From: Pseudomonadota bacterium
GTDB taxonomy: Bacteria; Pseudomonadota; Gammaproteobacteria; Pseudomonadales; Pseudohongiellaceae
NCBI GenBank assembly: GCA_027623555.1
Contig: JAQBSZ010000003.1
Span: forward strand, 179,082-243,081
DNA: 64,000 nt
Reading direction: 5' to 3'
Of this stretch, positions 9,719-19,048 are shown piece by piece. The notes beneath the pieces were generated by a model, which did no database searches, had not been told where the DNA came from, and saw only the letters and a list, made by a program, of their open reading frames with translations. The translations under genes were made by a program, and so were the position numbers. Positions within the stretch are counted from its first letter, which is position 1. Each line of letters starts with the position of its first letter.

Positions 9719-10203
9719 GTTTCTCTCTCGCTATTAATGATTGGAATCCACACTTCTTCCTCGGCCTCAGGGTCGTCCATGCGATAGCCGGGCTGCAGAA
9801 TCTCGAAATGCTCGCGATGATCCAGCTGGTATTCCGAGGCGGAAATCCAGTCGGCCAATATGTACTTGAGGGTTTGTGGAAAGGTTGCAGCCGGACCCTT
9901 GTGAATGAATACCGCATACAGTCCACCTGTTAACTCAAGGATATCCATTCCCTGGGGCACGTCATCGCGGCTAACGACTTCGACAGCGGCCCATTTCCTC
10001 CATTGTGTATGCGGGGTGAACTTGTCGAACTCCAGGACTGCGTCGTAGCAGTTTATGGAATAGAGATTCTCATCCACCCGCTGCTGAATCTCGTTGCGGC
10101 GCAGCATGAATCTCTGCCATAGCTGCACCGTGGTGTCGTCGGTGAGGCTGACCCGACAATGCATGCCAACCATCAGCTTGCTCGGTAACTCTACTAGATT
10201 CAA
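9715..10203 (-). CDS. GyrI-like / AraC effector-binding domain protein
   Basis: This 162-aa stand-alone small-molecule-binding domain of the SHS2/GyrI type lacks the helix-turn-helix that such domains carry in AraC or MerR regulators. Evidence is the pattern VGMHCRVSLTDDTTVQLWQRFMLRRNEI, YAVFIHKGPAATFPQTLKYILADWISASEYQLDHREHFEIL and a DPEAEEEVWIPI ending, typical of integron-associated and AraC_E_bind proteins. It overlaps the downstream ABM gene by ATGA. The bound ligand is unknown. Confidence 0.85.
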   Translation of the reverse strand: MNLVELPSKLMVGMHCRVSLTDDTTVQLWQRFMLRRNEIQQRVDENLYSINCYDAVLEFDKFTPHTQWRKWAAVEVVSRDDVPQGMDILELTGGLYAVFIHKGPAATFPQTLKYILADWISASEYQLDHREHFEILQPGYRMDDPEAEEEVWIPIINSERET

Positions 10204-10249
10204 GAGTTCTCCAATTCATCAATCTACTATTGTGCTGCACCAGTTCAGA

Positions 10250-10426
10250 CTATTGATCGTTGCTTCCATGGTCTCGTGGTTTGAACAAGCCCTTCCAGAA
10301 GGCTGCCTCAAAGAGAACACCCACGACCAGGAAGAAAGCTAATCCAGCACTACTACCAAGCAGGTAGCAGGCGCCAGCAAGAAGCAACAGGGTAGATAAC
10401 ATTACAACACGGTATATTGTGCTCAT
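10250..10426 (-). CDS. Small two-TM membrane protein
   Basis: The track ORF starts at 10561 inside the GFA gene, but the internal ATG at 10426 gives a compact 58-aa protein lying cleanly in the gap after that gene. It has two hydrophobic segments (VVMLSTLLLLAGACYLLG and AGLAFFLVVGVLFEAAFW) and a charged C-terminus (KPRDHGSNDQ). No family is recognised. Position 17 bp behind the GFA gene on the same strand suggests cotranscription. Confidence 0.55.
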   Translation of the reverse strand: MSTIYRVVMLSTLLLLAGACYLLGSSAGLAFFLVVGVLFEAAFWKGLFKPRDHGSNDQ

Positions 10427-10442
10427 AACAGTTGTTCTCGCT

Positions 10443-10856
10443 TTATGAGTCGGCTCCAGGCACAGTTTGGTGTTCGGGAAGTTCCGGATTAGTATTAATC
10501 CAGGCAAGCCTGTCTGCCACGAATATCTGCATTCCTGGCACCAGTGCATCGGGATCGACAAGAGATGCCAGGGTGAAATCTACATCGTTTTCTCTCAGGG
10601 CATTAGCATAAGTCAGTGTAGTTCCACATTGATTACAGAATCCCCGTTCGACTCCAGGTGAAGAGTTATGAACCGCCATGCTGCCCTGGTTGATTAGAAA
10701 GTTCTTTTTATCGACGGTTCCCCATGCGACGAAAGGTGCTCCGGCAGCTCGTCGACAGCTCTCACAATGGCACAGACACAGATTTCTGACTGGACCTGAC
10801 GCGCGGAATTTAACTGCACCACAGAAACAGCCACCGGTATAGTTTTCTTCAGACAT
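10443..10856 (-). CDS. GFA/CENP-V-like zinc-binding protein
   Basis: The product belongs to the glutathione-dependent formaldehyde-activating enzyme (GFA/Mss4-like) fold. Three cysteine groups typical of the family are visible: CFCGAVKF near the N-terminus, CHCESCRR and CNQCGTTL, which bind zinc. I start it at ATG 10856 (MSEENYTGGCFCGAV), giving 137 aa, because the longer track ORF adds an unrelated 32-residue leader. Most family members have no proven substrate, so the GFA name describes the fold only. Confidence 0.88.
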   Translation of the reverse strand: MSEENYTGGCFCGAVKFRASGPVRNLCLCHCESCRRAAGAPFVAWGTVDKKNFLINQGSMAVHNSSPGVERGFCNQCGTTLTYANALRENDVDFTLASLVDPDALVPGMQIFVADRLAWINTNPELPEHQTVPGADS

Positions 10857-10896
10857 TGAGTAATCTCCATGCAACACGCGCAGTATAGCGCGCGGA

Positions 10897-11247
10897 TTAG
10901 TTTTCAAGAGACTCCGCCAATACGTAGACCTGCACGCTAATCCAGGAACCATCCTCGCACTGAGCCAGGGTTGTTACTCGTTGGTAAGCAGATCCTTCGA
11001 ATTCATCCAAAACATTCCAGTGATCCGGCAACTGCACTGAGTTGAAGATCTGCCCTTTTACCATTGTGCCCTTCTCATCCAACACGATGGCAGGATATCC
11101 CAGGGCGGCCCCCCATCCTTTCGGGTGCAAAGTCCCCCTGACAGAAGCAGGATGCCAGGAACCCTGCAACGGAGCCAGCACGAGTTCGTTTGGCTGCCCG
11201 GGAGCCAGTGTTCCGTAAACAAACAGCCGTTGTTCGCTCACTTCCAC
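10897..11247 (-). CDS. Gamma-glutamylcyclotransferase/AIG2-like protein
   Basis: This 116-aa protein has the GGCT-like barrel fold. The N-terminal LFVYGTLAPGQPN loop is the family signature that holds the substrate, and VLDEFEGSAYQR contains the acidic residue corresponding to the catalytic glutamate of active members. The gene lies 40 bp upstream of the GFA gene on the same strand, among other small detoxification-like genes. The activity might be on gamma-glutamylamines or be lost; the sequence cannot tell. Confidence 0.88.
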   Translation of the reverse strand: MEVSEQRLFVYGTLAPGQPNELVLAPLQGSWHPASVRGTLHPKGWGAALGYPAIVLDEKGTMVKGQIFNSVQLPDHWNVLDEFEGSAYQRVTTLAQCEDGSWISVQVYVLAESLEN

Positions 11248-11294
11248 AATCTCGTTTGATACAGATGAATCAACATTGATCGGCTACCGAAAGC

Positions 11295-11777
11295 TCATTT
11301 GGAAGAGGCTTGTCGCAGCCTGCTGAGCAGAATAAAACCGACAACACCTGCCAAGGGAGAGGTGACCAGTCCCGGGAAGTAACCAGCTGTTAGCAAAGCA
11401 AAGAGCGGGTGGGCTAGGCCGTTCATTGCCGATGCAATAGCCAGAAACCAGAACGTGGCGATGACAAGCGTCTGTGTCTGCTTGAGTTGAGTACCCAGCA
11501 ACCAGATCACTATCCAGGCGCAATTAAACGCGATAAAAGCCCAGAGAGGCATGGCAGGTAGACCGAATAACTGGGGGAACAGGATATGAAAATCGAACAT
11601 TGTCTCTTCGCTAAAGTGCAGGAGGTGCACAGCAACGGCAATCAGCACAGTCCTATTGATCGCCGGGAGTTCACTGGAAGAGACCGCAGGCCTGGTTTGA
11701 GTGAGCACAAGTGCAACGATAAAGATAACACCGAGTATGGTTATGCTGGGTACAAAACTCGTAATAAGCGAAGTCAT
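11295..11777 (-). CDS. HXXEE-type membrane protein
   Basis: This 160-aa integral membrane protein has about five hydrophobic segments. HLLHFSEETMFDFH near residue 57 contains the HxxEE motif that names an uncharacterised membrane family. A second conserved-looking block NGLAHPLFALLTAGYFPG follows near residue 120. The polar residues in membrane context suggest metal binding or catalysis in the bilayer, but no function is established. It is monocistronic or weakly linked to its neighbours. Confidence 0.7.
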   Translation of the reverse strand: MTSLITSFVPSITILGVIFIVALVLTQTRPAVSSSELPAINRTVLIAVAVHLLHFSEETMFDFHILFPQLFGLPAMPLWAFIAFNCAWIVIWLLGTQLKQTQTLVIATFWFLAIASAMNGLAHPLFALLTAGYFPGLVTSPLAGVVGFILLSRLRQASSK

Positions 11778-11836
11778 TTCATGCTCTCAGATTCGCAGTC
11801 ACGGTATTTACTTTGCTTGACTTCGCTGTCCAGAAA

Positions 11837-12346
11837 TCAAGCTTCGTTTGCCCTTATTAGCATTTGAATGAATTGCTGCGCACCCCAGAACAGAATAAAT
11901 ACGACTCCGCTGTAGAAGATTGGAAACTCGTTGCCTGGAAAGAAACCCGGTGAATTTGCCAGCTCCATCAAAATAGCAACAGGCATGGTCAGGAAATAAG
12001 ATGTGACTAACAATCTGTACCCTGGTGATTGTGGCAATGGAATATTCCGCTTTCTGGATTTACTAACCCAGTTCAGGTTAAAAGCCAGCAATCCTGAAAG
12101 AATTAATGAGAGCAGCGCACTGGACACTCGCCAGTTAAAAGGCTCCTGAAGGTAGGATGCAAAGATCAGCGCCAGAAATGAGCCAAATGCAGCGGCGAAT
12201 GCATAGAGCACCAGTGACAGCGTGCGATAGCTATTCCACAAGCCCAGGTCCTTCCCGCCGCCTCTGATGACAAAAATCAGACCGGAGAATCCCGCCAGAC
12301 CCACGGAGAATTCGATGGCAGCAGTCAGAGATTGCGCAGAATCCAT
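11837..12346 (-). CDS. Uncharacterised four-TM membrane protein
   Basis: This 169-aa product has four strongly hydrophobic stretches (FSVGLAGFSGLIFVI, LSLVLYAFAAAFGSFLALIFA, VSSALLSLILSGLLAFNLNW and VVFILFWGAQQFIQMLI) separated by basic loops. I recognise no named domain. ATG 12346 is the natural start. The gene lies between the HXXEE protein and the manB gene, all on the minus strand. Confidence 0.7.
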   Translation of the reverse strand: MDSAQSLTAAIEFSVGLAGFSGLIFVIRGGGKDLGLWNSYRTLSLVLYAFAAAFGSFLALIFASYLQEPFNWRVSSALLSLILSGLLAFNLNWVSKSRKRNIPLPQSPGYRLLVTSYFLTMPVAILMELANSPGFFPGNEFPIFYSGVVFILFWGAQQFIQMLIRANEA

Positions 12347-12370
12347 GTCGGCACCTATAGTCGTAACATG

Positions 12371-12389
12371 AAGGGGCAGTACGCCCCTT
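12371..12389 (-). terminator. Short hairpin after manB
   Basis: A perfect 7-bp stem (AAGGGGC/GCCCCTT) with a 5-base loop lies in the 80-bp gap downstream of the manB stop. The T-run is better on the plus strand (CCTTTCCC) than on the minus strand, so use as a terminator for manB is only plausible. Confidence 0.4.
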
Positions 12390-12426
12390 TCCCGTCACTC
12401 TACACAGGCAAGACGGGAAATAAAAC

Positions 12427-13779
12427 TCAGGATTTGATAAGGTTGAGTAACTCGTCAGTCATCGCCAGCATCAGATCTTCATCTCCGCGGGATTCCACGT
12501 TCAGGCGCACAACCGGTTCGGTGTTGGACATCCGCAGATTGAAGCGCCAATCCTCAAAAGTCATCGATAAGCCATCGGTATGATCGATATTATCTGCGCG
12601 TTCGGCATACAACTGCTCTATCAATTGCAACAGTGCCGGTGGATCGCCGATGGTGTTATTAATCTCACCACTGGCGGGAAAGGCTGCCATGCGCTCATCA
12701 ACGAGTGCAGAAAGGGGTTGCTGTCGTTTCGCCATCAGTTCCACAACCAGCAACCAGGGCACCATGCCGCTGTCACAGTAATAAAAATCCTTGAAATAGT
12801 GGTGTGCGCTCATCTCACCCCCGTAGACTGCGTCTTCGGTGCGCATTCGCTCCTTCATAAACGCATGACCGGTCTTGCATTGAATGGCCTTGCCACCGTG
12901 TGCTTCGGCTATTTCTATGGTATTCCAGGTCAGGCGGGGATCATGCACGATACTGGCACCGGCATGCTTCTTCAGAAAGGCCTGCGCTAACAAACCAACG
13001 ATGTAGTAGCCCTCAATATAGCGACCACCTTCATCAAAGAAGAAGCAGCGATCGAAGTCTCCGTCCCAGGCGATGCCGAGGGCTGCGTTACTAGACTTGA
13101 TAGCATCGATCGTGGGCTGGCGATTCTCCACCATTAGAGGATTCGGGACACCGTTCGGAAAATTACCGTCAGGCTCATGCTGAATCTTAATGAATTCAAA
13201 GGGCAGGAGTGGCTCCAGCAGATCGATTACAGGTCCGGCACCGCCATTGCCTGCATTACAGACAATTCTCAATGGCTTGAGTGCGCTTACGTCGATAAAA
13301 CCTAACAGTTTCTCTATATAAGCAGGCTTGGTATCCTGCTCGGTGACTGTTCCTTTTCTCCCAGCGATTTTGAATTTGTTCTGTTCCGCCAAAGACTTGA
13401 TGTCAGCAAGGCCAGTATCTCCGCTGATCGGCCTTGAACCGCTGCGCACCAGTTTCATGCCATTGTAGTCTTTGGGGTTGTGGCTGGCGGTTACGACAAT
13501 GCCCCCGTCGGCCTGGAGATGGGACGTAGCGAAGTAGACTTCTTCAGTGCCGCATTGACCGATGTTGATGACATTGGCGCCGCCGTCGGTAAGCCCGGCG
13601 ACCAGCGCGACACAGAGCTGTTTGCTCGTCAGTCGAATGTCATAGCCCACCACAACTATAGAAGGAGAAAGATACTCACAATAGGCACGGCCGATGCGGT
13701 AGGCGATGTCCTCGTTCAATTGATCGGGAATACGGCCGCGGATGTCATAGGCCTTGAAGCAGTTAATCTGTTCAGTCAT
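12427..13779 (-). CDS. manB: Phosphomannomutase (ManB/CpsG type)
   Basis: The enzyme converts mannose 6-phosphate to mannose 1-phosphate through a phosphoserine intermediate. The 450-aa protein shows [23 protein letters not shown] at the start, the active-site serine loop [15 protein letters not shown], the metal loop [18 protein letters not shown] and the sugar-specificity block [20 protein letters not shown], all CpsG-like. It may also act on glucose phosphates. It lies 12 bp behind galU, and manC is upstream on the same strand, forming a nucleotide-sugar operon manC-galU-manB. Confidence 0.93.
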   Translation of the reverse strand: MTEQINCFKAYDIRGRIPDQLNEDIAYRIGRAYCEYLSPSIVVVGYDIRLTSKQLCVALVAGLTDGGANVINIGQCGTEEVYFATSHLQADGGIVVTASHNPKDYNGMKLVRSGSRPISGDTGLADIKSLAEQNKFKIAGRKGTVTEQDTKPAYIEKLLGFIDVSALKPLRIVCNAGNGGAGPVIDLLEPLLPFEFIKIQHEPDGNFPNGVPNPLMVENRQPTIDAIKSSNAALGIAWDGDFDRCFFFDEGGRYIEGYYIVGLLAQAFLKKHAGASIVHDPRLTWNTIEIAEAHGGKAIQCKTGHAFMKERMRTEDAVYGGEMSAHHYFKDFYYCDSGMVPWLLVVELMAKRQQPLSALVDERMAAFPASGEINNTIGDPPALLQLIEQLYAERADNIDHTDGLSMTFEDWRFNLRMSNTEPVVRLNVESRGDEDLMLAMTDELLNLIKS

Positions 13780-13791
13780 GCTGTTTAATAC

Positions 13792-14619
13792 TCATCTTTT
13801 CTGCCTCGCGTATGTGTAGTTGGTCGCTTCGACAAAACCTTCAACACTGCCACAATCGAAGCGCCGACCCCGGAACTTGTATCCTATTACTCTGCCCTGT
13901 TTCGCCTGGACCAATAACGCATCGGTAAGCTGCATTTCGCCATTCTTGCCCGGCGGAGTCTGTTCGATAATCTCGAAGATATCCGGTGTCAGGATGTAGC
14001 GGCCGATGATAGCCAGGTTGGTAGGCGCTTCTTCCGGCCCAGGCTTCTCGACCATATTGCTGATTCGATAGATGCCTTCGGCCTCTTCCTGGCCCTCGAT
14101 AATTCCGTAGCGATAAGTTTCGTTGCTCGGTACTTCTTCGATGGCAACGATACTGCACTGGTACTTCTCGAACAGTTTTACCATCTGGCCCATGACTGAT
14201 TCGCCTTCGGCCACACAGTAGTCATCGGCGAGAATAACCGCGAAAGGTTCATTGCCGATCAAACTGGAACCAGTAAGGATGGCATGACCCAGGCCCTTCA
14301 TCTCAATCTGCCGAGTATAAGAAAAAGTGCAGCGCTGAATAATGTGCCGTGTAGTGTTTAATAACTCTTCCTTGTCCGTTCCGGCAATCTGGTGTTCAAG
14401 TTCATAGCTGATATCGAAATGATCTTCCAGTGCCCGTTTGCCACGACCCGTAACGATAGCCATACCGGTAATTCCTGCTGCCATCGCCTCTTCAACGCCG
14501 TACTGAATTAGTGGCTTGGTCACAATCGGCAGCATTTCTTTGGGCATGGCCTTGGTTGCCGGGAGAAACCGGGTGCCGTAACCGGCCGCCGGGAATAGGC
14601 ATTTCTTGATTGATGACAT
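13792..14619 (-). CDS. galU: UTP-glucose-1-phosphate uridylyltransferase
   Basis: The 275-aa enzyme makes UDP-glucose from UTP and glucose 1-phosphate. The nucleotidyltransferase signature AAGYGTRFLPATKAMPKEMLPI is at the N-terminus, and VEKPGPEEAPTNLAIIGRYIL and GYKFRGRRFDCGSVEGFVEATNYTY are GalU-specific blocks. It lies between manC (48-bp gap) and manB (12-bp gap). Together they provide UDP-glucose and GDP-mannose for exopolysaccharide or lipopolysaccharide; no glycosyltransferase genes are adjacent. Confidence 0.95.
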   Translation of the reverse strand: MSSIKKCLFPAAGYGTRFLPATKAMPKEMLPIVTKPLIQYGVEEAMAAGITGMAIVTGRGKRALEDHFDISYELEHQIAGTDKEELLNTTRHIIQRCTFSYTRQIEMKGLGHAILTGSSLIGNEPFAVILADDYCVAEGESVMGQMVKLFEKYQCSIVAIEEVPSNETYRYGIIEGQEEAEGIYRISNMVEKPGPEEAPTNLAIIGRYILTPDIFEIIEQTPPGKNGEMQLTDALLVQAKQGRVIGYKFRGRRFDCGSVEGFVEATNYTYARQKR

Positions 14620-14667
14620 GACTGCTTCGTTGGTCCCTTTTTATGCGGCTTATGTTAGCTCTGTTAC

Positions 14668-16092
14668 TCAGGGCTCACCAATACGCCCATACTTATCTTC
14701 AAATCGCACAATGTCGTCTTCTCCGAGGTAATTCCCGACTTGCACCTCGATAATCTCAACAGGCGCTGCACCGGCGTTTGCGAGCCGGTGTTTGCTGCCC
14801 AGCGGTATAAACGTGGATTGGTTCTCACCCAGTTCAAATTCATTTTCATCGCAAGTGATGAGCCCGGTTCCCTTAATTACTGTCCAGTGTTCCGCCCTTC
14901 GGTGGTGCAGTTGCAGGGAAAGTGACTCGCCCGGGTTCACGATGATGTGCTTTACCTGGTAACCCTCCCCGCTGGCCAGAGATTCATAAGACCCCCAGGG
15001 CCGGAACACCCGGGTATGACTGACTCGTTCAACCCGTCCATCCTGTTCCAGTTTGTCGACTATCTGCTTGACCGCTTGCACTCTATCCTTGCTGGCCACC
15101 AGAACTGCATCGGGTGTCTCGACAATTACCGCCGCTTCCATGCCAACCACAGCAACCAGGCGGGAATGGGCCTGGATATAGCTGTTACTGACAGCTTCCG
15201 TGAGTACGTCACCATCGATGACATTTCCTGCGTTGTCCTTTTTGCCCACATCCCACAGCGCGTCCCAGGCACCCAGATCATTCCATCCGACTGCCAACGG
15301 AATAACTGCTGCCCGCTCGGTGTGCTCCATCACGGCATAATCCAGCGACTCACTACGACATTGGGCGAATTGCTGCTCCGGTAACCGGAAGAAGTCTGCC
15401 CCCTGCTCCATACCCGCATAGGCTGCCTGACAGGCGCTATGGATGTCCTGCGCATAGCGTTCGAGTTCGGCCAGATAATCCCTGGCTCTGAATAAAAACA
15501 TGCCACTGTTCCAGACATAGTCGCCTGAAGCCAGGTATTTCTCGGCTGACTGCAGATCAGGCTTTTCCACGAAGCGGGAAACTCGATATGCCGATGATGC
15601 ACCTATCGCGTTCCCTTTCTCGATGTAACCGTAGCCAGTTTCTGGGGCACCTGGCACTATCCCAAAAGTCACAAGATAATCGTTGCGCGCTAATTCAATG
15701 CCTTGATTGACTGCCTCATGAAATGCCTCTATTTTCTGAATAAGATGATCGGCTGGCAATACTAGCAAGAGCGCCTCGGGATCTTTTGTCAGCGCATGAA
15801 ATGCAGCTATAGCTACTGCGGGTGCTGTATTTCTACCAATGGGTTCCAACAGAATGCTGCTATCTTTATTATCGGCTTGCCGGAGTTGTTCGGCAACCAG
15901 AAAGCGGTGGTCAGCATTGCAAATCACCAGGCAATCTTCGATCTCCGCAATACCCTCGAGCCGCTTAAGCGTATTTTGAAACAGGGATCCCTGTTGCTGA
16001 GGAAAATAGATGAATTGCTTGGGCAGTAACGCTCTCGAGACCGGCCAGAGTCGGGAGCCAATGCCACCAGCGAGAACAACGGGGAGTAACAT
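14668..16092 (-). CDS. manC: Mannose-1-phosphate guanylyltransferase / mannose-6-phosphate isomerase
   Basis: This 474-aa bifunctional type II PMI-GMP makes GDP-mannose and can supply mannose 6-phosphate. The N-terminal pyrophosphorylase domain shows PVVLAGGIGSRLWPVSRALLPKQF, and EKPDLQSAEKYLASGDYVWNSGMF lies in the middle. The C-terminal cupin domain (about 350-470) shows RPWGSYESLASGEGYQVKHI and QLHHRRAEHWTVIKGTG, the PMI metal-binding region. It is first in the manC-galU-manB run. Its 5' side faces a 266-bp inverted-repeat element. Confidence 0.95.
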   Translation of the reverse strand: MLLPVVLAGGIGSRLWPVSRALLPKQFIYFPQQQGSLFQNTLKRLEGIAEIEDCLVICNADHRFLVAEQLRQADNKDSSILLEPIGRNTAPAVAIAAFHALTKDPEALLLVLPADHLIQKIEAFHEAVNQGIELARNDYLVTFGIVPGAPETGYGYIEKGNAIGASSAYRVSRFVEKPDLQSAEKYLASGDYVWNSGMFLFRARDYLAELERYAQDIHSACQAAYAGMEQGADFFRLPEQQFAQCRSESLDYAVMEHTERAAVIPLAVGWNDLGAWDALWDVGKKDNAGNVIDGDVLTEAVSNSYIQAHSRLVAVVGMEAAVIVETPDAVLVASKDRVQAVKQIVDKLEQDGRVERVSHTRVFRPWGSYESLASGEGYQVKHIIVNPGESLSLQLHHRRAEHWTVIKGTGLITCDENEFELGENQSTFIPLGSKHRLANAGAAPVEIIEVQVGNYLGEDDIVRFEDKYGRIGEP

Positions 16093-16177
16093 AACATTAA
16101 CCTGTAAAAACTGGCGGCAATGGTAGCAAATTATTGATGTATTTAATAAAGATGGAGATTTGATATTCTAGTTATAC

Positions 16178-16443
16178 GGGAGCCTCTTATCATATCTATG
16201 ACCACTCTGGCTTATCGCCGATTCCGATATCAAGGCGCACTTTTGCCGGCATGTGTCGACCTGTCAAGAAAGTGCAACGCTGAGATCGGGTTCGGCGGTA
16301 AGCCCCTTTGGGCGCGGCCTGGCGAGAACCACTGCGGCGTTGTCGTGCTTGCCAAGGATGATGGCCATTACCTGCGCACGACGCCTTGCAGCGGCGCGCG
16401 CCTGACTCCCGCAGAGTGGTCGCAGATATGATAAGAGGCTCCC
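16178..16443. mobile_element. MITE-like element with 32-bp terminal inverted repeats
   Basis: The two ends are 32-bp inverted repeats matching at 30 positions: GGGAGCCTCTTATCATATCT then AT or GC then GACCACTCTG. They enclose about 200 bp of GC-rich DNA without a convincing gene; a 77-aa ORF fills it but has no recognisable domain and starts inside the left repeat. No target-site duplication is visible. The structure fits a non-autonomous transposon or large palindromic repeat. It occupies most of the 445-bp gap between the divergent manC and fabA; the bases flanking it show nothing else I can support. Confidence 0.65.
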
Positions 16444-16537
16444 AAGCTTTGGAGTGAATTTGTTATCGATTATTTAGCCTCGGCACGATAATATCGCATG
16501 CCTTGTAGAATCAGCCCTGGAGGGCTTGCTGATAGCG

Positions 16538-17074
16538 ATGAAACCAAGGAATGATAGTTTCGTTCCAAAGAGCTCATACGAGCTGCCTGAACTGGTGGAA
16601 TGTGGCTATGGGAAACTTTTCGGACCCGAAAACGCGAAGTTACCCATAGAAAATATGCTGATGCTCGATCGCATTACCGAAATCACTGCCGATGGGGGTG
16701 AATACAGTCGCGGCCAGATTATCGCTGAATTAGATATCAACCCCGATTTATGGTTCTTTGCCTGCCATTTTCCTGGTGACCCTGTTATGCCAGGCTGTCT
16801 CGGTCTCGACGCCCTTTGGCAACTCGTCGGCTTCTTCCTCGGCTGGAGCGGATTCCCCGGTAAGGGTCGAGCACTCGGTGCCGGAGAAGTCAAGTTTACC
16901 GGCGAGATTCTGCCTACCTCCAAAAAAGTAGTATATAACTTGTCCATGAGCCGCGTGATTTCGCGTAAACTGGTGGTCGGTATCGCCGATGGCACTGTGG
17001 CGGTGGATGGCAAGGTTATCTACACTACCAAGGCATTAAAAGTCGGCCTGTTCACACCGGAACTATCTTTCTAG
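16538..17074 (+). CDS. fabA: 3-hydroxydecanoyl-ACP dehydratase/isomerase
   Basis: The enzyme dehydrates 3-hydroxyacyl-ACP and isomerises trans-2- to cis-3-decenoyl-ACP, the entry into unsaturated fatty acids. The catalytic His-containing block [32 protein letters not shown] and [22 protein letters not shown] match FabA. I choose ATG 16538 (178 aa) over the TTG at 16526. GGAGG lies 14 bases upstream of the ATG, which is long, so the exact start is not certain. It is 22 bp upstream of fabB, the usual partner. Confidence 0.95.
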   Translation: MKPRNDSFVPKSSYELPELVECGYGKLFGPENAKLPIENMLMLDRITEITADGGEYSRGQIIAELDINPDLWFFACHFPGDPVMPGCLGLDALWQLVGFFLGWSGFPGKGRALGAGEVKFTGEILPTSKKVVYNLSMSRVISRKLVVGIADGTVAVDGKVIYTTKALKVGLFTPELSF

Positions 17075-17096
17075 GATTCATTTCTCAGAGGTTTTT

Positions 17097-18314
17097 ATGC
17101 GACGAGTTGTAGTTACCGGGATTGGAATCGTTTCCTGCCTGGGTAACGGAAAAACAGCTGTTCTTGATTCTCTCAAGGCTGGGCGCAGTGGTATTCGCCA
17201 TAACGAGTCCTATGTGGAAATCGGCATGCGCAGTCATGTCAGTGGCAGCGTGGATATCAATACCGAAGAACTGATTGATCGCAAATTATTGCGCTTCATG
17301 GGTGACGCGTCAGCCTTCAGCTATCTGGCCATGCTCGAAGCAATCGAAGATGCCGGACTGCATGAAGACCAGGTCTCGAATACACGCAGCGGTATTGTCG
17401 CTGGCTCAGGTGGCGGTTCCCCGGAAGATCAACTTGAGGCCACCGATATTGCCCGCGAGAAAGGAGTCAAGCGAGTCGGCCCCTATCGCATCCCGCGCAC
17501 GATGAGCAGTTCTGTTTCAGCTTGCCTGGCAACTCCATTTAAAATAAAGGGAGTTAACTATTCTATTTCTTCCGCTTGTGCCACCAGCGCTCATTGTATC
17601 GGCAATGCCGCCGAGCTAATTCAAATGGATAAACAGGACATTGTTTTCGCTGGCGGTGGAGAATCCGAACATTGGACGATGTCCCATATGTTCGATGCTA
17701 TGGGAGCGCTCTCTACAAAGTACAACGAGACTCCTGAGAAAGCATCCCGCGCATTCGATGCCGATCGGGATGGCTTCGTGATTGCCGGCGGTGGCGGAAT
17801 GCTGGTTATCGAAGCCCTTGATCACGCGCTGGCGCGTGGAGCAAAGATCTATGCAGAATTGACCGGTTACGGCGCTACATCAGATGGATACGACATGGTC
17901 GCGCCATCGGGTGAAGGTGGCGCCAGGGCCATGCAGATGGCCATGCAGAATCTCGCCGGTCCGATCGATTACATCAATACCCATGGCACCAGCACACAGG
18001 CCGGTGATGTCTCGGAATTACGTGCAATTCGCAATGTATTTGGAGATGAAGTTCCGGTAATCAATTCCACCAAGTCTCTGAGTGGACATTCTCTGGGCGC
18101 GGCGGGTGCGCAGGAAGCCATCTATAGTCTTTTGATGATGGAAAATAATTTTATTGCGGCCTCTGCCAATATCGAGAAACTCGATGAACAGGCCGAAGGA
18201 CTGCCGATTGCCCTGGAAAGAAAGGATGACATAAAGCTCGACCGGATCATGTCGAACAGTTTTGGTTTCGGCGGCACGAATGCCTGCCTGGTATTCGACC
18301 GTTACGCCGACTAG
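17097..18314 (+). CDS. fabB: 3-oxoacyl-ACP synthase I
   Basis: This 405-aa condensing enzyme elongates unsaturated acyl-ACP made by FabA. The catalytic cysteine is in [21 protein letters not shown], and the two histidines are in [11 protein letters not shown] and [36 protein letters not shown] closes the protein. AGAGG lies five bases before ATG 17097. It forms an operon with fabA and is followed directly by a hairpin that probably ends the transcript. Confidence 0.96.
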   Translation: MRRVVVTGIGIVSCLGNGKTAVLDSLKAGRSGIRHNESYVEIGMRSHVSGSVDINTEELIDRKLLRFMGDASAFSYLAMLEAIEDAGLHEDQVSNTRSGIVAGSGGGSPEDQLEATDIAREKGVKRVGPYRIPRTMSSSVSACLATPFKIKGVNYSISSACATSAHCIGNAAELIQMDKQDIVFAGGGESEHWTMSHMFDAMGALSTKYNETPEKASRAFDADRDGFVIAGGGGMLVIEALDHALARGAKIYAELTGYGATSDGYDMVAPSGEGGARAMQMAMQNLAGPIDYINTHGTSTQAGDVSELRAIRNVFGDEVPVINSTKSLSGHSLGAAGAQEAIYSLLMMENNFIAASANIEKLDEQAEGLPIALERKDDIKLDRIMSNSFGFGGTNACLVFDRYAD

Positions 18315-18365
18315 GGACGCTCTGATTACCTATAACCGCTCTGGCCATATGTAATCAGAGCGTCC
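18315..18365 (+). terminator. Long-arm hairpin after fabB
   Basis: Perfect 15-bp inverted arms GGACGCTCTGATTAC and GTAATCAGAGCGTCC are separated by 21 bases and begin right after the fabB stop. A short AT-rich tail (ATAATTTAG) follows rather than a clean T-run. It resembles other GGGA..CTCTGAT palindromes in the window and may be a repeat-derived terminator. Confidence 0.55.
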
Positions 18366-18421
18366 ATAATTTAGAGCGTATGAAACTGGAACACTTCCAG
18401 TAAATCACCGGTCACCTGATC

Positions 18422-18901
18422 ATGAGAATTACACAGCTATTCCTAATGATACTGCTCTCCTGGTTTATTCCAGCCGTGGGATTGGCGCAAACAGATCCGC
18501 CGACCTTCCGGGATTTCTCGACGTTGACTCCTGGACTACCCACTCCGCTTGCATTGGAGCAGGCCTTCCCCTTCTATGTGAGCATAGTCAGCCCTGGCAA
18601 GATGCGCGTCACCTGGAACCTGGCCGATGGGCACTACCTGTATCGCCATGCCTTTGACTTTTCCATGCAACAAAATGAGGGCAGCGAAAGTATCACTGTT
18701 GATGCCAAAATTCCGGACGGACTGAAGAAAACGGACCAGTTCTTTGGCCAGATCGAGGCTTACTATACTAGAGTCAGCATAGAGCTCAGCCTGACCACTG
18801 TACCGGGCCCGGACGCCATTCTCATGATCGAGTACCAGGGCTGCGCAGACTGGGGCTTCTGCTATCCACCCCAACAATCTCCCTTTCAGTTAGTCCCTTA
18901 G
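18422..18901 (+). CDS. Orphan DsbD N-terminal (alpha) domain protein
   Basis: This 159-aa exported protein corresponds only to the periplasmic N-terminal domain of the disulfide reductase DsbD. A signal peptide (LFLMILLSWFIPAVGLAQ) is followed by the immunoglobulin-like domain with YLYRHAFDF and the redox pair in YQGCADWGFCYPPQQ, as in E. coli DsbD (Cys103/Cys109). Normal DsbD is about 570 aa, with an eight-TM beta domain and a thioredoxin gamma domain; both are absent and no coding trace follows. The position next to aroQ is that of full dsbD in pseudomonads. It might accept electrons from another DsbD/CcdA-like partner. Confidence 0.85.
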   Translation: MRITQLFLMILLSWFIPAVGLAQTDPPTFRDFSTLTPGLPTPLALEQAFPFYVSIVSPGKMRVTWNLADGHYLYRHAFDFSMQQNEGSESITVDAKIPDGLKKTDQFFGQIEAYYTRVSIELSLTTVPGPDAILMIEYQGCADWGFCYPPQQSPFQLVP

Positions 18902-19048
18902 CAGCTCGTCATTTGCAATAAATGGGTGAAATACCCGCTAAATTCTGAGAAAATGCCGCGAAAATAGACTAACCTCCGGTAATCTGGCGATTTCGCATGA
19001 ATCAGCCTGGTCCTGAGGCTACTTTCAGGAAAATCAGGAATCTTGATA

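Noticed and set aside
16198-16431. 77-codon ORF inside the 266-bp inverted-repeat element
   Set aside because: It starts inside the left terminal repeat, ends inside the right one, has no ribosome site and no recognisable domain; the open frame is explained by the GC-rich content.
18902-19048. Possible continuation of dsbD after a frameshift
   Set aside because: Only about 150 bp separate the stop from aroQ, with stops in all frames and no hydrophobic coding pattern, so the membrane domain is absent, not frameshifted.
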